Source: Dolichospermum sp. DET69
Lineage (GTDB): Bacteria; Cyanobacteriota; Cyanobacteriia; Cyanobacteriales; Nostocaceae
DNA: 64,000 nucleotides
Direction: 5' to 3'
Assembly: GCA_017355425.1 (NCBI GenBank)
Contig: CP070233.1
Span: forward strand, 4,993,501 to 5,057,500
The translations under genes were made by a program, and so were the position numbers. A model generated the notes under the pieces. The model searched no databases. It was not told the DNA's origin and was given only the letters and a program-made list of their open reading frames with translations. Shown here in pieces: positions 24,819-34,146 of the stretch; within the stretch, counting starts at the first letter, position 1, and each line of letters starts with the position of its first letter.

Positions 24819-26180
24819 TTAATCGCTGGTTAGTTGTTTGATATGAGCCGGAAATTTGGCGGTTTGTAGTGCTTGTACTGCTGTTCCCGAATCTTGTACC
24901 CAGAACTGTCTGCCAAAACGGACAATTTCCCGGTGATTTCCGGCTTGAATAATGCCAATTACAGGTATTCTTGATTTATCTTTATCCCCTGCTTGGGCTT
25001 TGAGAATTGTATTCAGACGATGTTGTTCTTCAATTGTCCCTGCTTGTTGTGGACTAAGTTCCACTAAAATCATTTTTACTGTTTCTACAGTTTCGGCATC
25101 TTCGAGAATAAATTGAGTTTGATCATCACGGCGATCTACTTTACCCCAAATAATCAATCTCGCATCAATTTCTAGTATAGAACTAATGCGTTCATAGGTT
25201 TTAGGAAAAACGACAACTTCCGAGGCAGCAGATAAATCTTCAACTTGCAAAATTGCCATAGAGTCACCTTTTTTTGTAACTACCTTTTTGACATTGTTCA
25301 ACATTACCACTGCACAAAGAATGGAATCTTCTTTTTGTTCTCCTAATTGTGCAAGGTTAATGGGTGCAAGGACTGAGGATGATTGTCTGATAGATTTAAG
25401 AGGATGATCTGAGAGATAAAATCCTAATAATTCTTTTTCCATTCGTAATTTTTCTTGAGGTGGTAAATCATTGACAGGTGGAGCTTTAGGTGCAGATTCA
25501 AAACCATTCTTTTGGGGTTGATTATTATTTCCTGCAAATCCACCTCCTAATAAATCAAAGATGTTTCCCTGTCCACTAGCTTTGTCTCTAGCGCGGGATT
25601 GCGCCCATTCATAAACTAATTCTGAATCATGAATTAATTGATTGCGATTAGGTTGAATTTTATCAAAAGCACCGCAGTTAATTAATGATTCTAAAGTTCG
25701 GCGGTTCATAGCTCGTAAATCAACGCGATCGCAAAAATCAGCCAAAGACTTAAATGGGATTAATTCTCCTGATTCTTCTCTGGCTTCTAAAATTGAGGCG
25801 ATCGCATTTTGTCCCACATTCCGCACCGCCGAAAATCCAAATAAAATCTTCCCATCTATGGGAGTAAAATCTAAACCAGAGCGGTTAACATCTGGTGCAT
25901 CAATCACAATACCCATATTAGAACAGTTATCAAGATATTTCCGCACTTTGTCTGTATCTCCACTGTTAGCGGTTAACAGTGCCGCCATATACTCTAATGG
26001 GTAATTTGCTTTTAAGTATGATGTTTGATAAGTTACGTAAGCGTAAGCTGTCGAGTGGGATTTATTAAAACAATTAGAAGCGACAAAACCATTTTTAATC
26101 ACAAAATTATGGTCATTTTCCACACCAATATCATAAACATTGGCTTGACCTACATAAGTACGAGAAATTATTTTAACCAT
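24819..26180 (-). CDS. dnaE: DNA polymerase III alpha subunit, C-terminal half, with split-intein C fragment
   Basis: 453 residues. Residues 1-36 are the C-intein (VGQANVYDIGVENDHNFVIK then NGFVASN), and the C-extein begins Cys37-Phe-Asn. This is the naturally split cyanobacterial DnaE intein; the N-half is encoded elsewhere and both are joined by protein trans-splicing. The C-extein carries the end of the polymerase domain (NKSHSTAYAYVTYQTSYLKA), the helix-hairpin-helix region, a GGG/NN-rich linker and an OB-fold (AILQVEDLSAASEVVVFP). The terminal splice residues His-Asn are replaced by Ser-Asn here (VASN), as in other split DnaE inteins. Confidence 0.96.
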   Translation of the reverse strand: MVKIISRTYVGQANVYDIGVENDHNFVIKNGFVASNCFNKSHSTAYAYVTYQTSYLKANYPLEYMAALLTANSGDTDKVRKYLDNCSNMGIVIDAPDVNRSGLDFTPIDGKILFGFSAVRNVGQNAIASILEAREESGELIPFKSLADFCDRVDLRAMNRRTLESLINCGAFDKIQPNRNQLIHDSELVYEWAQSRARDKASGQGNIFDLLGGGFAGNNNQPQKNGFESAPKAPPVNDLPPQEKLRMEKELLGFYLSDHPLKSIRQSSSVLAPINLAQLGEQKEDSILCAVVMLNNVKKVVTKKGDSMAILQVEDLSAASEVVVFPKTYERISSILEIDARLIIWGKVDRRDDQTQFILEDAETVETVKMILVELSPQQAGTIEEQHRLNTILKAQAGDKDKSRIPVIGIIQAGNHREIVRFGRQFWVQDSGTAVQALQTAKFPAHIKQLTSD

Positions 26181-26216
26181 GTTATTTAGCCTTGATATAA
26201 TTTATTGATTTACACT

Positions 26217-26378
26217 TTAATAGTCATTATCAGCCACACAAATACCTTTACATTTAATACCGTTGGTGGCAGTGCGTTGACAATGAGGACATAAAACTTC
26301 TTCTTCTGTTTTTTGATTTCTCTCTATATTAGTGCTGTTTTGTGGCTTGTTTTTTTCAGTTTGGCGTTTTTCATTCAT
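26217..26378 (-). CDS. Small zinc-ribbon-like protein
   Basis: 53 residues from the ATG at 26378. A charged N-terminus (MNEKRQTEKNKPQNST) is followed by C-P-H-C and C-K-G-I-C, a four-Cys metal knuckle. It ends 37 bases before dnaE-C and shares its orientation, so the two may be co-transcribed. There is no purine-rich ribosome binding site; the bases before the ATG are pyrimidine-rich. Family unknown, but the cysteine pattern favours a real gene. Confidence 0.5.
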   Translation of the reverse strand: MNEKRQTEKNKPQNSTNIERNQKTEEEVLCPHCQRTATNGIKCKGICVADNDY

Positions 26379-26409
26379 AGGAAGGGAGGAATTTTTTTGC
26401 TATAATTTG

Positions 26410-26623
26410 TTATACTTCTTCAAAGTCAGACCACTCAATTCCTAGTTGTTTTATGGCTGCGCGTAACGTTCCTAATTTTAAATCCCGGCCACTCCAATCA
26501 GGAATTACAGTTGCTTTTGTGAGTAATTGGATTAAACCACTTTCTATGTGAACCTCCACCACGTCTGGGGATTTCTTCACATCCAAGCCTAGATAATTTC
26601 TTAGCAACTTCTCTATAGTTCAT
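26410..26623 (-). pseudogene. hicA: HicA toxin gene with a frameshift
   Basis: From the ATG at 26623 the reading is MNYREVAKKLSRLGCEEIPR then RGGGSHRKWFNPITHK, a good HicA N-terminus with G-S-H. It then runs into a stop. In the next frame it continues ATVIPDWSGRDLKLGTLRAA, then IKQLGIEWSDFEEV, a typical HicA end. The two join at a run of four A (CACAAAAGC); one A fewer restores a single frame. Its ATG overlaps the hicB stop (ATGA). Inactivating mutation, slippage site or sequencing error are all possible. Confidence 0.8.
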
Positions 26624-26865
26624 CTGATGGAGATAATTGTTTCTATTAAAGCTGGTGAGTTTTGGTCTACAGATTGTAGGTTAAGCGGAAGCTCTTTACC
26701 TAAATCTTGATATGTTTCCAGAACCGCTTCAAAAGCATCTCTAACATTGACTAAAACTTCATCCATAGAATCTCCCTCGGTTATTAATTCTGGCAATAGT
26801 GGAGAAGTTACGGTGAACCCTCCTTCTGGTTGAGGTGTAAGCAGTAATGGAATTTTGTAGAACAT
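26620..26865 (-). CDS. hicB: HicB-family antitoxin
   Basis: 81 residues. IPLLLTPQPEGGFTVTSPLL then PELITEGDSMDEVLVNVRDAF and EAVLETYQDL match HicB. No DNA-binding extension is evident. Gene order is hicB-hicA, opposite to the pair at 1465-1904. It overlaps the frameshifted hicA by four bases. Confidence 0.82.
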   Translation of the reverse strand: MFYKIPLLLTPQPEGGFTVTSPLLPELITEGDSMDEVLVNVRDAFEAVLETYQDLGKELPLNLQSVDQNSPALIETIISIR

Positions 26866-26914
26866 AAAAATTTGTTTCTTTGCTTATTTTAGGTTAACAA
26901 TTTAGGTAGCGAAC

Positions 26915-27226
26915 TTACTCAGCCTCCTCTGCATACTCATCTAAAACACTATCTGATAGATGTGATAAATGCTTTTGCAGTGCCAATTCTTGAACACTTT
27001 CATAGGAAAGATATGTACATCTTTCTGACAAAGGTGCTACATCAAGTAATGAGAATACAGGCCGTCGAATCTCTTGAAAAACTTTGTCTCGTCGCTCAGG
27101 AGGTGCAACTATATGCAACTTTATATTCATGTTTGGTTGCAGTGCAAGCAAATCTGCCATTCTGAGAATACCTGAATAAATTGAAGTAGTAGTTTCTGGG
27201 GAGAAAATATTTAAGTAGTATGCCAA
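26915..27226 (-). CDS. Hypothetical protein, possibly a fused gene remnant
   Basis: 103 residues. The first dozen (MAYYLNIFSPETT) look like the start of small cyanobacterial EVE-like proteins (AYYLNLFSPETY...). The rest (SIYSGILRMADLLALQPNMN, LHIVAPPERRDKVFQEIRRP, YLSYESVQELALQKHLSHLS) resembles the C-terminal part of a larger restriction-endonuclease-like protein. It may therefore be a chimeric remnant left by deletion; the assignment is from memory and weak. SD AGGAG precedes the ATG. Confidence 0.45.
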   Translation of the reverse strand: MAYYLNIFSPETTTSIYSGILRMADLLALQPNMNIKLHIVAPPERRDKVFQEIRRPVFSLLDVAPLSERCTYLSYESVQELALQKHLSHLSDSVLDEYAEEAE

Positions 27227-27338
27227 TTTTTAATACTCCTTTTAGTCTGATGCTCTTAACTAATTGTATGGAACGAAATAGAACCAGTCATATTACAGAT
27301 AACTCAATCTACTTATACTATTGGTAATGAGTTATACC

Positions 27339-27674
27339 TCAAATCACAGCATAGCCTGTATGTTGCCTAACATTTTGCGGGTGAAAACCTAAAACAATTT
27401 TATCTTTAGGAATTCCCGCTGCTTCTAATTCATAAGTAACACCATCTTCTGTATCATCTCTTTGTACCCAGACTTTACTATCAATAATGTCAAGATGAAC
27501 TAAGCAACCGTGAATTCTTTTCGCCCCTTCCCAACCAAGAGTTATTAGTAAATAGCTATCATTTTCATCATCAAAAACTGTTTTACATTCAATCACTCCA
27601 TAGGAATAAGGAATTTGTGTATAAGGTATTAACACTTCTTTAATAATCAGGCGATAGTTATCTAAGGTATCCAT
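27339..27674 (-). CDS. xisI: XisI-family fdxN element excision controlling factor
   Basis: 111 residues. MDTLDNYRLIIKEVLIPYTQ, then TVFDDENDSYLLITLGWEG, KRIHGCLVHLDIIDSKVWVQ and the terminal IVLGFHPQNVRQHTGYAV are all XisI hallmarks. In Anabaena, XisH and XisI are needed with recombinase XisF for excision of the fdxN element, but xisHI pairs are widespread without it. It overlaps xisH by 13 bases. Confidence 0.93.
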   Translation of the reverse strand: MDTLDNYRLIIKEVLIPYTQIPYSYGVIECKTVFDDENDSYLLITLGWEGAKRIHGCLVHLDIIDSKVWVQRDDTEDGVTYELEAAGIPKDKIVLGFHPQNVRQHTGYAVI

Positions 27675-28078
27675 TGGGTAATCCTCTCAGTATCAGAATT
27701 AAAAACAAGTAAATTTAGATTTTCGCTTTCTCTTAAAAGTTTACCAATTGGTTCTTCAAATAAATCTGTGAATACAGTGTCACGCACTCCTAAATATAAT
27801 ATTCTATCAGGTTCTAGACGATTCATAACAGCACGATACAAAACAAATCCACCAATAGCATCTTTAAGATCAGCCATTTCCGAAGGACTGACAAAACTCT
27901 TAATTTCTACGGCAATTTTTCTAGTTCCTTGTTCTGCCGCTAAAAGTTGTTTTGCTCCTAAATCTACATACATATCTTTTTGACCCCATTTTAAATGTAG
28001 AGGGTCATTTGTAATTATCCAGCCTTCTTGAATTAAGGCATTTTTAACAGCATTGTGATAGATGTCCTTTGCCGGCAT
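27662..28078 (-). CDS. xisH: XisH-family fdxN element excision controlling factor
   Basis: 138 residues from MPAKDIYHNAVKNALIQEGW, the standard XisH start; an ATG seven codons earlier is less likely. The core has KWGQKDMYVDLGAKQLLAAE, RKIAVEIKSF and DRILYLGVRDTVFTDLF. The D-x(n)-E-I-K arrangement (VDLGAKQL...AVEIKSF) is PD-(D/E)xK nuclease-like, consistent with the family. It is translationally coupled to xisI. Whether it controls a DNA rearrangement here is unknown. Confidence 0.93.
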   Translation of the reverse strand: MPAKDIYHNAVKNALIQEGWIITNDPLHLKWGQKDMYVDLGAKQLLAAEQGTRKIAVEIKSFVSPSEMADLKDAIGGFVLYRAVMNRLEPDRILYLGVRDTVFTDLFEEPIGKLLRESENLNLLVFNSDTERITQWIP

Positions 28079-28275
28079 ATTAAAATTGGCTTTTCCCAAT
28101 GAACTATAAACTGATTATCCAACCATAACTAATATTTTTATTATAACTAAACTCTCTCCGTGCCTCTGTGCCTCTGCGTGAGAAAAAAATTCGCTGTAAC
28201 TTCAAACGAAAATTCCCCAATCCCCACACCTGTAAATGCTAAAATCAATGACTTGATTCATTAAAAAGAGCAATT

Positions 28276-29736
28276 ATGGCATCCATCCGCGAGTTACATG
28301 AACAGCTAATTAAAAAAGAACGTTCTGCCGTTGAAATTACTCAAGAAGCATTAAATCGGATTCAAGAGTTAGAACCGAAATTACGCAGTTTTCTCACTGT
28401 GACGACGGAACAAGCCTTAAAACAAGCTCAGGCTGTGGATGCAAAAATCGCAGCGGGAGAAGAGATAGGCATCTTGGCGGGCATTCCCATCGGGATTAAG
28501 GACAATTTGTGTACCAAGGGGATTGTCACAACTTGCGCTTCCCGAATTTTAGAAAATTTTATCCCACCTTACGAATCAACCGTCACCCAAAAACTAGCTG
28601 ACGCTGGGGGTGTAATGGTCGGTAAAACCAACTTAGATGAGTTTGCAATGGGGAGTTCGACAGAAAACTCCGCTTACCAAGTTACCGCTAATCCTTGGGA
28701 TTTATCCCGTGTTCCTGGTGGTTCTTCCGGTGGTTCAGCAGCAGCCGTAGCCGCAGATGAATGTGTGGTTTCTCTGGGTTCTGATACCGGGGGTTCAATT
28801 CGTCAACCGGCTTCCTTCTGCGGTGTGGTAGGGATGAAACCGACTTATGGATTAGTTTCCCGCTATGGTTTAGTAGCTTATGCTTCGTCTCTCGATCAAA
28901 TTGGACCCTTTGGACGCAGTGTGGAAGATGCGGCTATATTGTTAAGTGCGATCGCAGGTTATGATCCTCAAGACTCCACCAGTCTCAAAGTTGCAATTCC
29001 TAACTATGCAGCTAATTTAAAACCCGATCTTAAAGTTAGGAAAAAATTGAGAATTGGTGTAATTACAGAAACCTTTGGTCAAGGTTTAGATCCAGAAGTA
29101 GAAGCTGCTGTCACCAAAGCCATAGATCAATTACAAGAATTAGGTGCAGAAATTCATCCTATTTCCTGTCCCAGTTTCCGCTATGGTTTACCAACTTACT
29201 ACATTATCGCCCCCTCGGAAGCATCAGCTAACTTAGCGCGTTATGATGGCGTTAAATATGGTTTGCGTTCTCCTGATGCGGATAATCTTCTATCAATGTA
29301 TACCCGGACTCGTTCTCAAGGTTTTGGGGCGGAAGTTAAACGCCGGATTATGATTGGTACTTATGCCCTTTCTGCTGGTTATTATGATGCCTATTATTTG
29401 CAAGCGCAAAAAGTCCGCACTCTCATTAAACAAGACTTTGAAAAAGCTTTTACAACAGTAGATGTTTTAATTTCTCCCACTGCACCAACTACCGCATTTC
29501 AAGCCGGAGAAAAAACCAAAGATCCTTTGAGTATGTATTTAAATGATTTAATGACTATTCCGGCTAATTTAGCTGGTTTACCAGGAATTAGTTTACCTTG
29601 TGGTTTTGATAGTAAAGGTTTACCAATTGGACTACAAATAGTGGGAAAAGTGCTAGGAGAAGAACAAATTTTCCAAGTAGCGTATGCCTATGAACAATCA
29701 ACTAATTGGCATTTACAAAAACCAAAAATTGCTTAG
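28276..29736 (+). CDS. gatA: Aspartyl/glutamyl-tRNA amidotransferase subunit A
   Basis: 486 residues. An amidase-signature enzyme of the GatCAB complex that hydrolyses glutamine and passes ammonia to Glu-tRNA(Gln) or Asp-tRNA(Asn). Catalytic triad: Lys in [12 protein letters not shown], cis-Ser and nucleophile Ser in [13 protein letters not shown] and [16 protein letters not shown]. Full length. gatC is in the same window at 37917 but not adjacent, as is usual in cyanobacteria. Confidence 0.96.
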   Translation: MASIRELHEQLIKKERSAVEITQEALNRIQELEPKLRSFLTVTTEQALKQAQAVDAKIAAGEEIGILAGIPIGIKDNLCTKGIVTTCASRILENFIPPYESTVTQKLADAGGVMVGKTNLDEFAMGSSTENSAYQVTANPWDLSRVPGGSSGGSAAAVAADECVVSLGSDTGGSIRQPASFCGVVGMKPTYGLVSRYGLVAYASSLDQIGPFGRSVEDAAILLSAIAGYDPQDSTSLKVAIPNYAANLKPDLKVRKKLRIGVITETFGQGLDPEVEAAVTKAIDQLQELGAEIHPISCPSFRYGLPTYYIIAPSEASANLARYDGVKYGLRSPDADNLLSMYTRTRSQGFGAEVKRRIMIGTYALSAGYYDAYYLQAQKVRTLIKQDFEKAFTTVDVLISPTAPTTAFQAGEKTKDPLSMYLNDLMTIPANLAGLPGISLPCGFDSKGLPIGLQIVGKVLGEEQIFQVAYAYEQSTNWHLQKPKIA

Positions 29737-30346
29737 TTTGTCAGTTGTTTTGATTAGACATCTGGTGAAAATTAAATATGCGTCTTTCCGAACCCTTGTA
29801 GAGCCGTTCCAGGTCACGTCTCTACATTCTTTTCCGGAGATGTTTATTAACCGGAAATAATGGGATACAAGCTAGGATGTTGATTTTGTGCCTTTTGAGT
29901 AGGTAAAAATTCATGCAAAATTTTTGGGATCTATTTTGGGCCATTGGTGTCAACTTAACGTGAAATCCTTGTAATGACGTTATATCAAACTTTATCATTT
30001 ACCAATCAATCCCGAAGAACCCCACCCCCGTTTTTGCTAACGCAAAACCTCCCCTCCCCTCTTGAGGGGAGGGGATTGAGGGGTGGGGTAGAACGGTTGT
30101 GGGACAATGATTTGAGCCTAAGTTGACACCTATGATTTTGGGTAAACGCATACGTTACATGGACTTTGCGTTCATATAAATACAAAATTTGTATGAACTT
30201 ACACTGGGGAAATTTCATCAAAATCAACAACCTAGTACAGTGCGGCGTAAGTAAATGAACCATTTTCAATCGCCAAAAAGCTTACTCCATGTTACTTTTG
30301 ACTTTTGACTTTTGACTTTTGACTTCCGCCCTGCGGTACTAGCCTC
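29737..30346. other. Intergenic region with interspersed repeats
   Basis: It holds a repeat at 29750-29832 that recurs inverted at 37735-37817 (landmarks TAGACATCTGG, AAATTAAATATGCGT, CTTGTAGAGC, CGTCTCTACATT). A strong nested hairpin lies at 30019-30090 (CCCCACCCC...CCTCCCCTCCCCTCTTGAGG...GGGGTGGGG). A (TTTTGAC)n short tandem repeat lies at 30291-30325. I see no gene. Confidence 0.7.
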
Positions 30347-30436
30347 ATGCTTCCTGCTGTTGTGCGGGTGCGTGAGGTAGAGCTGATTATTGCCAAAGTC
30401 ACCAAAGATGAATTATATCTTTCCAAAGCAGGTTAA
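30347..30436 (+). pseudogene. Short coding-like remnant upstream of comEC
   Basis: 29 codons: MLPAVVRVREVELIIAKVTK then DELYLSKAG. The composition looks like the C-terminus of a protein whose 5' part is gone, cut by the adjacent tandem repeat. Too short to name. Confidence 0.25.
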
Positions 30437-30484
30437 ATATTGATGCTATATTTTCTGTTTTGGGCGCTTTAGCAATAAATTTTT

Positions 30485-32839
30485 ATGATGCAGACGAGTG
30501 GAGTAATTATCTGTCTTAGTTATATTTTGGGTTTGCTGTTTACCGCAATTCCCTGGGGTGGTATATGGATTTTGCTATTGGGTATAGTGGGAGCGGTTTT
30601 GTTTCGCCGAATATATGCTAATTTGCGGAAATTTGCTCTCAGAAAAGAAAATGCCGTTACGAAACAGAAGGCAGTAGTTAATAACTGGGCAGGTGTTCCC
30701 CATCCTAGAATATGGTTAATAGCTGGTGTTGTGGGTTTATTGGCAACTGTTTATTTTCAATTTCGAGTCCCTCAACCGGGAATCAAGGATATTAGTCAAT
30801 TTGCGGCTGGGGATAATAGTAATCTTGAACAATTGGTGATTGTCCGGGGGTTGGTGGATAGTAATCCCCGCGTAACTCGTAGTCAACGAGGACAATTTTG
30901 GTTAGCAGCGACTCAGTTAGATGAGGTGAAAAATGATCAGGGCCCTGCGGGAATCCCTAAGGGGGTGACGGGTAGGTTATATGTAACTGTGCCGATTCTG
31001 CAATCTACTGGTTTATATCCTGGTCAACAAATTGCGGTGACTGGATTTTTGTATAAACCCACAGCAGCTTCAAATCCTGGTGCTTTTGATTTTCAGAAAT
31101 ATCTGCGGGGGGAGGGGACTTTTGCAGGTTTAATTGGTAGACAGATTAATATTTTAGATGATGAACGTCCTTGGGGATGGTGGCAAGTTCGTGAGAAAAT
31201 TGGGCGATCGCAAGCTAGTGTTTTAGGTATTCCTGAAGGTCCCCTTGTCAGTGCTATGGTTTTAGGTGGTAAGGCTGTTGATTTACCTTATGATATCCGC
31301 GATTTATTTGTGAAGGCGGGTTTAGCTCACGCTTTAGCTGCGTCTGGGTTTCAAACTTCTTTAATTTTAGGTGTGATTTTACAGCTCACAAAACGGGCAA
31401 ATAAAGCGACGCAGATTACTCTTGGTAGTTTGGGTTTAATTACTTTTTTGTTTTTATCAGGTTTTCAACCTCCGGTATTAAGAGCCGTAATTATGGGTTT
31501 TGCGGCTTTGCTAGGTTTGGCTTTGGAAAGAAATGTTAAGCAATTGGGGTCTTTATTAATAGCAGCAACGTTATTATTGTTGTTTAATCCTCTGTGGATT
31601 TGGGATTTAGGTTTTCAACTGAGTTTTTTAGCGACGTTGGGGTTAATTGTCACGGCATCATCAATCACACAACGTTTAGATTGGCTACCACCTGCGATCG
31701 CTTCTTTAATTTCCATCCCTTTAGCAGCAACGATTTGGACTTTACCGCGATTGCTGGAGTTTTCTAGTGTGATTCCCATTTATAGTGTGCCGTTAAATAT
31801 TCTGACGACACCATTTATTTCTATCATTAGTATCGGGGGAATGATTAGCGGGTTAGCAAGTTTAATCTCACCAAATTTAGGGGGAACTTTAGCTGGTTTT
31901 TTATATTATCCCACCCATTGGTTAATTCAAATGGTGGAATTTTTTGCTAATTTGCCAGGAAGTTTAATAGCAGTTGGGAGTATATCAATTTGGCAAATGT
32001 TGATTATCTATATTTTAATTATTTTAGCTTGGTTAGTTCGGTGGTGGCAACAGCGTTGGTGGTTTGCGGGTTTAATGGCTTTTGGGTTGGTAGTTATTCC
32101 CGTTTGGCATTCTGCTAATAATTTGGTGAGCATTACTTTGTTAGAAACTAGAACAGAACCTGTTTTAGTGATTCAAGATAAAGGAAATATTTCCATAATT
32201 AATAGTGGGAATGAAGGGACGGGTAGATTCACGATTTTACCATTTTTAAGACAGCAAGGGATAAATCAAATTAATTGGGCGATCGCTAGTAAGTTTCCCG
32301 GTTATACCCATGATGCTTGGTTGGAAATTCTGCAAAATTTACCAATTAAAAATTTGTATGAATATACCTCTAATGTAGAAAACAATATTGAAACTCAGGT
32401 ACTGCAACAGGAATTGCAAAAACAGCAAGGAATCTATCAAAATTTGGCACTTAGACAACCAATAAATACTCCAACAATGATGGCACAATTAATTAATGAT
32501 CAAGTACCGATTTTAAAATTGCAAGTTTTGAATCAAAATTGGTTATTAGTCGGTAATATTAAGTCTCAACAAATTCAAGAATTGATTAAAAGTGGGGATT
32601 TGTCTTCTCCCCAGGTGTTGTGGTGTCCATCAGAATCTTTACAAGATTTAGTTTTAGCACTCAAACCACAAATAGCAATTTCTTCTGCAAATAATTTAGA
32701 TAATAAAACCTTATCTTCGTTGAGTAAAGGAGGAACAAAACTTTTCTTTACTGGGAAAGATGGTGCAATTCAATGGACACCTAATGGGGATTTTCAAACT
32801 TTCATTCAGACAACAGAAAATAAATCTTCTGCGTTATAA
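30485..32839 (+). CDS. comEC: ComEC/Rec2-family DNA uptake channel protein
   Basis: 784 residues, an inner-membrane protein that moves single-stranded DNA into the cytoplasm during natural transformation. N-terminal helices (residues 5-30, 75-95) flank an OB-fold region (VRGLVDSNPRVTRSQRGQ). The Competence domain at about 245-540 has AGLAHALAASGFQTSLILGV and GFQLSFLATLGLI. A reduced metallo-beta-lactamase-like C-terminus (560-784) lacks a clear H-x-H-x-D-H motif, so nuclease activity is doubtful. The start is ATGATG at 30485/30488. Confidence 0.92.
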   Translation: MMQTSGVIICLSYILGLLFTAIPWGGIWILLLGIVGAVLFRRIYANLRKFALRKENAVTKQKAVVNNWAGVPHPRIWLIAGVVGLLATVYFQFRVPQPGIKDISQFAAGDNSNLEQLVIVRGLVDSNPRVTRSQRGQFWLAATQLDEVKNDQGPAGIPKGVTGRLYVTVPILQSTGLYPGQQIAVTGFLYKPTAASNPGAFDFQKYLRGEGTFAGLIGRQINILDDERPWGWWQVREKIGRSQASVLGIPEGPLVSAMVLGGKAVDLPYDIRDLFVKAGLAHALAASGFQTSLILGVILQLTKRANKATQITLGSLGLITFLFLSGFQPPVLRAVIMGFAALLGLALERNVKQLGSLLIAATLLLLFNPLWIWDLGFQLSFLATLGLIVTASSITQRLDWLPPAIASLISIPLAATIWTLPRLLEFSSVIPIYSVPLNILTTPFISIISIGGMISGLASLISPNLGGTLAGFLYYPTHWLIQMVEFFANLPGSLIAVGSISIWQMLIIYILIILAWLVRWWQQRWWFAGLMAFGLVVIPVWHSANNLVSITLLETRTEPVLVIQDKGNISIINSGNEGTGRFTILPFLRQQGINQINWAIASKFPGYTHDAWLEILQNLPIKNLYEYTSNVENNIETQVLQQELQKQQGIYQNLALRQPINTPTMMAQLINDQVPILKLQVLNQNWLLVGNIKSQQIQELIKSGDLSSPQVLWCPSESLQDLVLALKPQIAISSANNLDNKTLSSLSKGGTKLFFTGKDGAIQWTPNGDFQTFIQTTENKSSAL

Positions 32840-32957
32840 TTCATCTGTAGTTACTCAACTCTAGTTTTGATAATTCAACATTGAATATTAACAAATTAAA
32901 CATCATCATCTAATGGATAAAATGTTAAAATTTAACTGATAATTTAGGATAAAAACA

Positions 32958-33347
32958 GTGAAAAAAACGGATATTATCAAAATACTCATTCCATCACTCA
33001 GTTGTTTAAGTATATTCGTCTCCAACCAAGCTGAGGCTCAAATTTTACCGCAACCCTGGGTATCAGTTGGGGGAAAGAATGACGAAGTTACTTATGGTGT
33101 GGGTGCTAGAGTTTTGAATTTTGGCGTTGAAGTAGGAAAAAGCACTGAAGGTGCTATAGGAGCGGATGTTTTAAAATTTATCAGTTTACCCGTTATTTCA
33201 CCTTATGTCGGACTGGGTTGGTATTCAGAAAATAAGGGTGTTGCCGTTTCTGGTGGTGTCCAGATAGGCGCTACCGATCATGTTTTTGTCGGTGCTGGTT
33301 ACAATTCCGTGCGAGGATTTAACGGTCAAATTGGAGTCAAATTTTAA
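32958..33347 (+). CDS. Small secreted beta-rich protein, possible outer-membrane barrel
   Basis: 129 residues with a GTG start. A signal peptide (IIKILIPSLSCLSIFVSNQA, cleavage near EAQ) is followed by alternating beta strands rich in Gly and aromatic residues (VTYGVGARVLNFGVEVGKST, PYVGLGWYSENKGVAVSGGV, HVFVGAGYNSVRGFNGQIGV), ending in Phe as outer-membrane barrels do. Too short for an autonomous 8-strand barrel unless strands are short. Family not recognised. Confidence 0.65.
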   Translation: MKKTDIIKILIPSLSCLSIFVSNQAEAQILPQPWVSVGGKNDEVTYGVGARVLNFGVEVGKSTEGAIGADVLKFISLPVISPYVGLGWYSENKGVAVSGGVQIGATDHVFVGAGYNSVRGFNGQIGVKF

Positions 33348-33459
33348 GTTTTTTATATCTAGCCTCACAATAAGCCTATATTACGCACTTCATTTTGTAG
33401 CATATACACTTACATTAAGCCTTGTCATGTCTTTATCTATGATTCATCTTGATGAGTAT

Positions 33460-33933
33460 TTAAGCATCCTGAGGATTAAGACGGCTCATTTGCCATGTGG
33501 TGTATGTACCTATGGGACTCCAAATTAAATAGGGCAATAATAGTAATGCTGCCCAGAAAGATACTGGTAAGACTGCCAGGGTGATTAACATACAAATAAG
33601 TAGTCCTGTACCACCGAGGATTGTACCAACGATGAGACTACGAAAACGTAACATGACAGGGCTGTAAGCTATAGTAAATATCTCTAAGAGTAGGTACAAA
33701 CCCATCATTAAGCGAGTTATTTCAGTATTTGGATTGTGTTCCCAAATGATGTAAGCTGACCAAGCACCACAGATAAATATTATTGTCCAAATCAGGGGAA
33801 TTACTGATTCAAAAGTTAACCATTTAGGTCTTTGTAATTGTCTAAACCATTGACTCTGATTTGGTGTAATCCAGTTACCAGCAAAGCCTACAAAGAATGC
33901 TATACTACCAATTATCATCCAAGATTTAATCAT
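33460..33933 (-). CDS. tspO: TspO/MBR family protein
   Basis: 157 residues from MIKSWMIIGSIAFFVGFAGN; an upstream ATG at 33957 is also possible. Five membrane helices with the family's loop P-x-x-x-x-W-F-R-Q-L-Q-R-P-K-W-L, IPLIWTIIFICGAWSAYIIW, and a C-terminal LLLPYLIWSPIGTYTTWQM. TspO proteins bind tetrapyrroles and sterol-like ligands in the membrane and influence stress-linked tetrapyrrole turnover. The gene order gives no further hint. Confidence 0.88.
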   Translation of the reverse strand: MIKSWMIIGSIAFFVGFAGNWITPNQSQWFRQLQRPKWLTFESVIPLIWTIIFICGAWSAYIIWEHNPNTEITRLMMGLYLLLEIFTIAYSPVMLRFRSLIVGTILGGTGLLICMLITLAVLPVSFWAALLLLPYLIWSPIGTYTTWQMSRLNPQDA

Positions 33934-34022
33934 CGTTGCCTTGGTACTGACTTGCAAAAAGTCTGACGCATCAATACTACTATAAAATAGTTCCTAGAAG
34001 TCAATACCTTCGCCATTTTTTT

Positions 34023-34117
34023 TGTAGGTTGGTTTGAGCAAAGGGAAACCCAACATATTTGTTGGGTAACATCCTTATTGAGAATGTTGGGTTAAGAGTC
34101 GCTCAACCCAACCTACA
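34023..34117. repeat. Inverted repeat, REP-like
   Basis: The outer arms TGTAGGTTGGTTTGAGC and GCTCAACCCAACCTACA pair with one mismatch. An inner pair AACCCAACAT/ATGTTGGGTT nests inside. It lies between tspO and the ABC permease gene. Confidence 0.8.
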
Positions 34118-34146
34118 TTACAGTATTGCAATAATTTGGCTAACTA

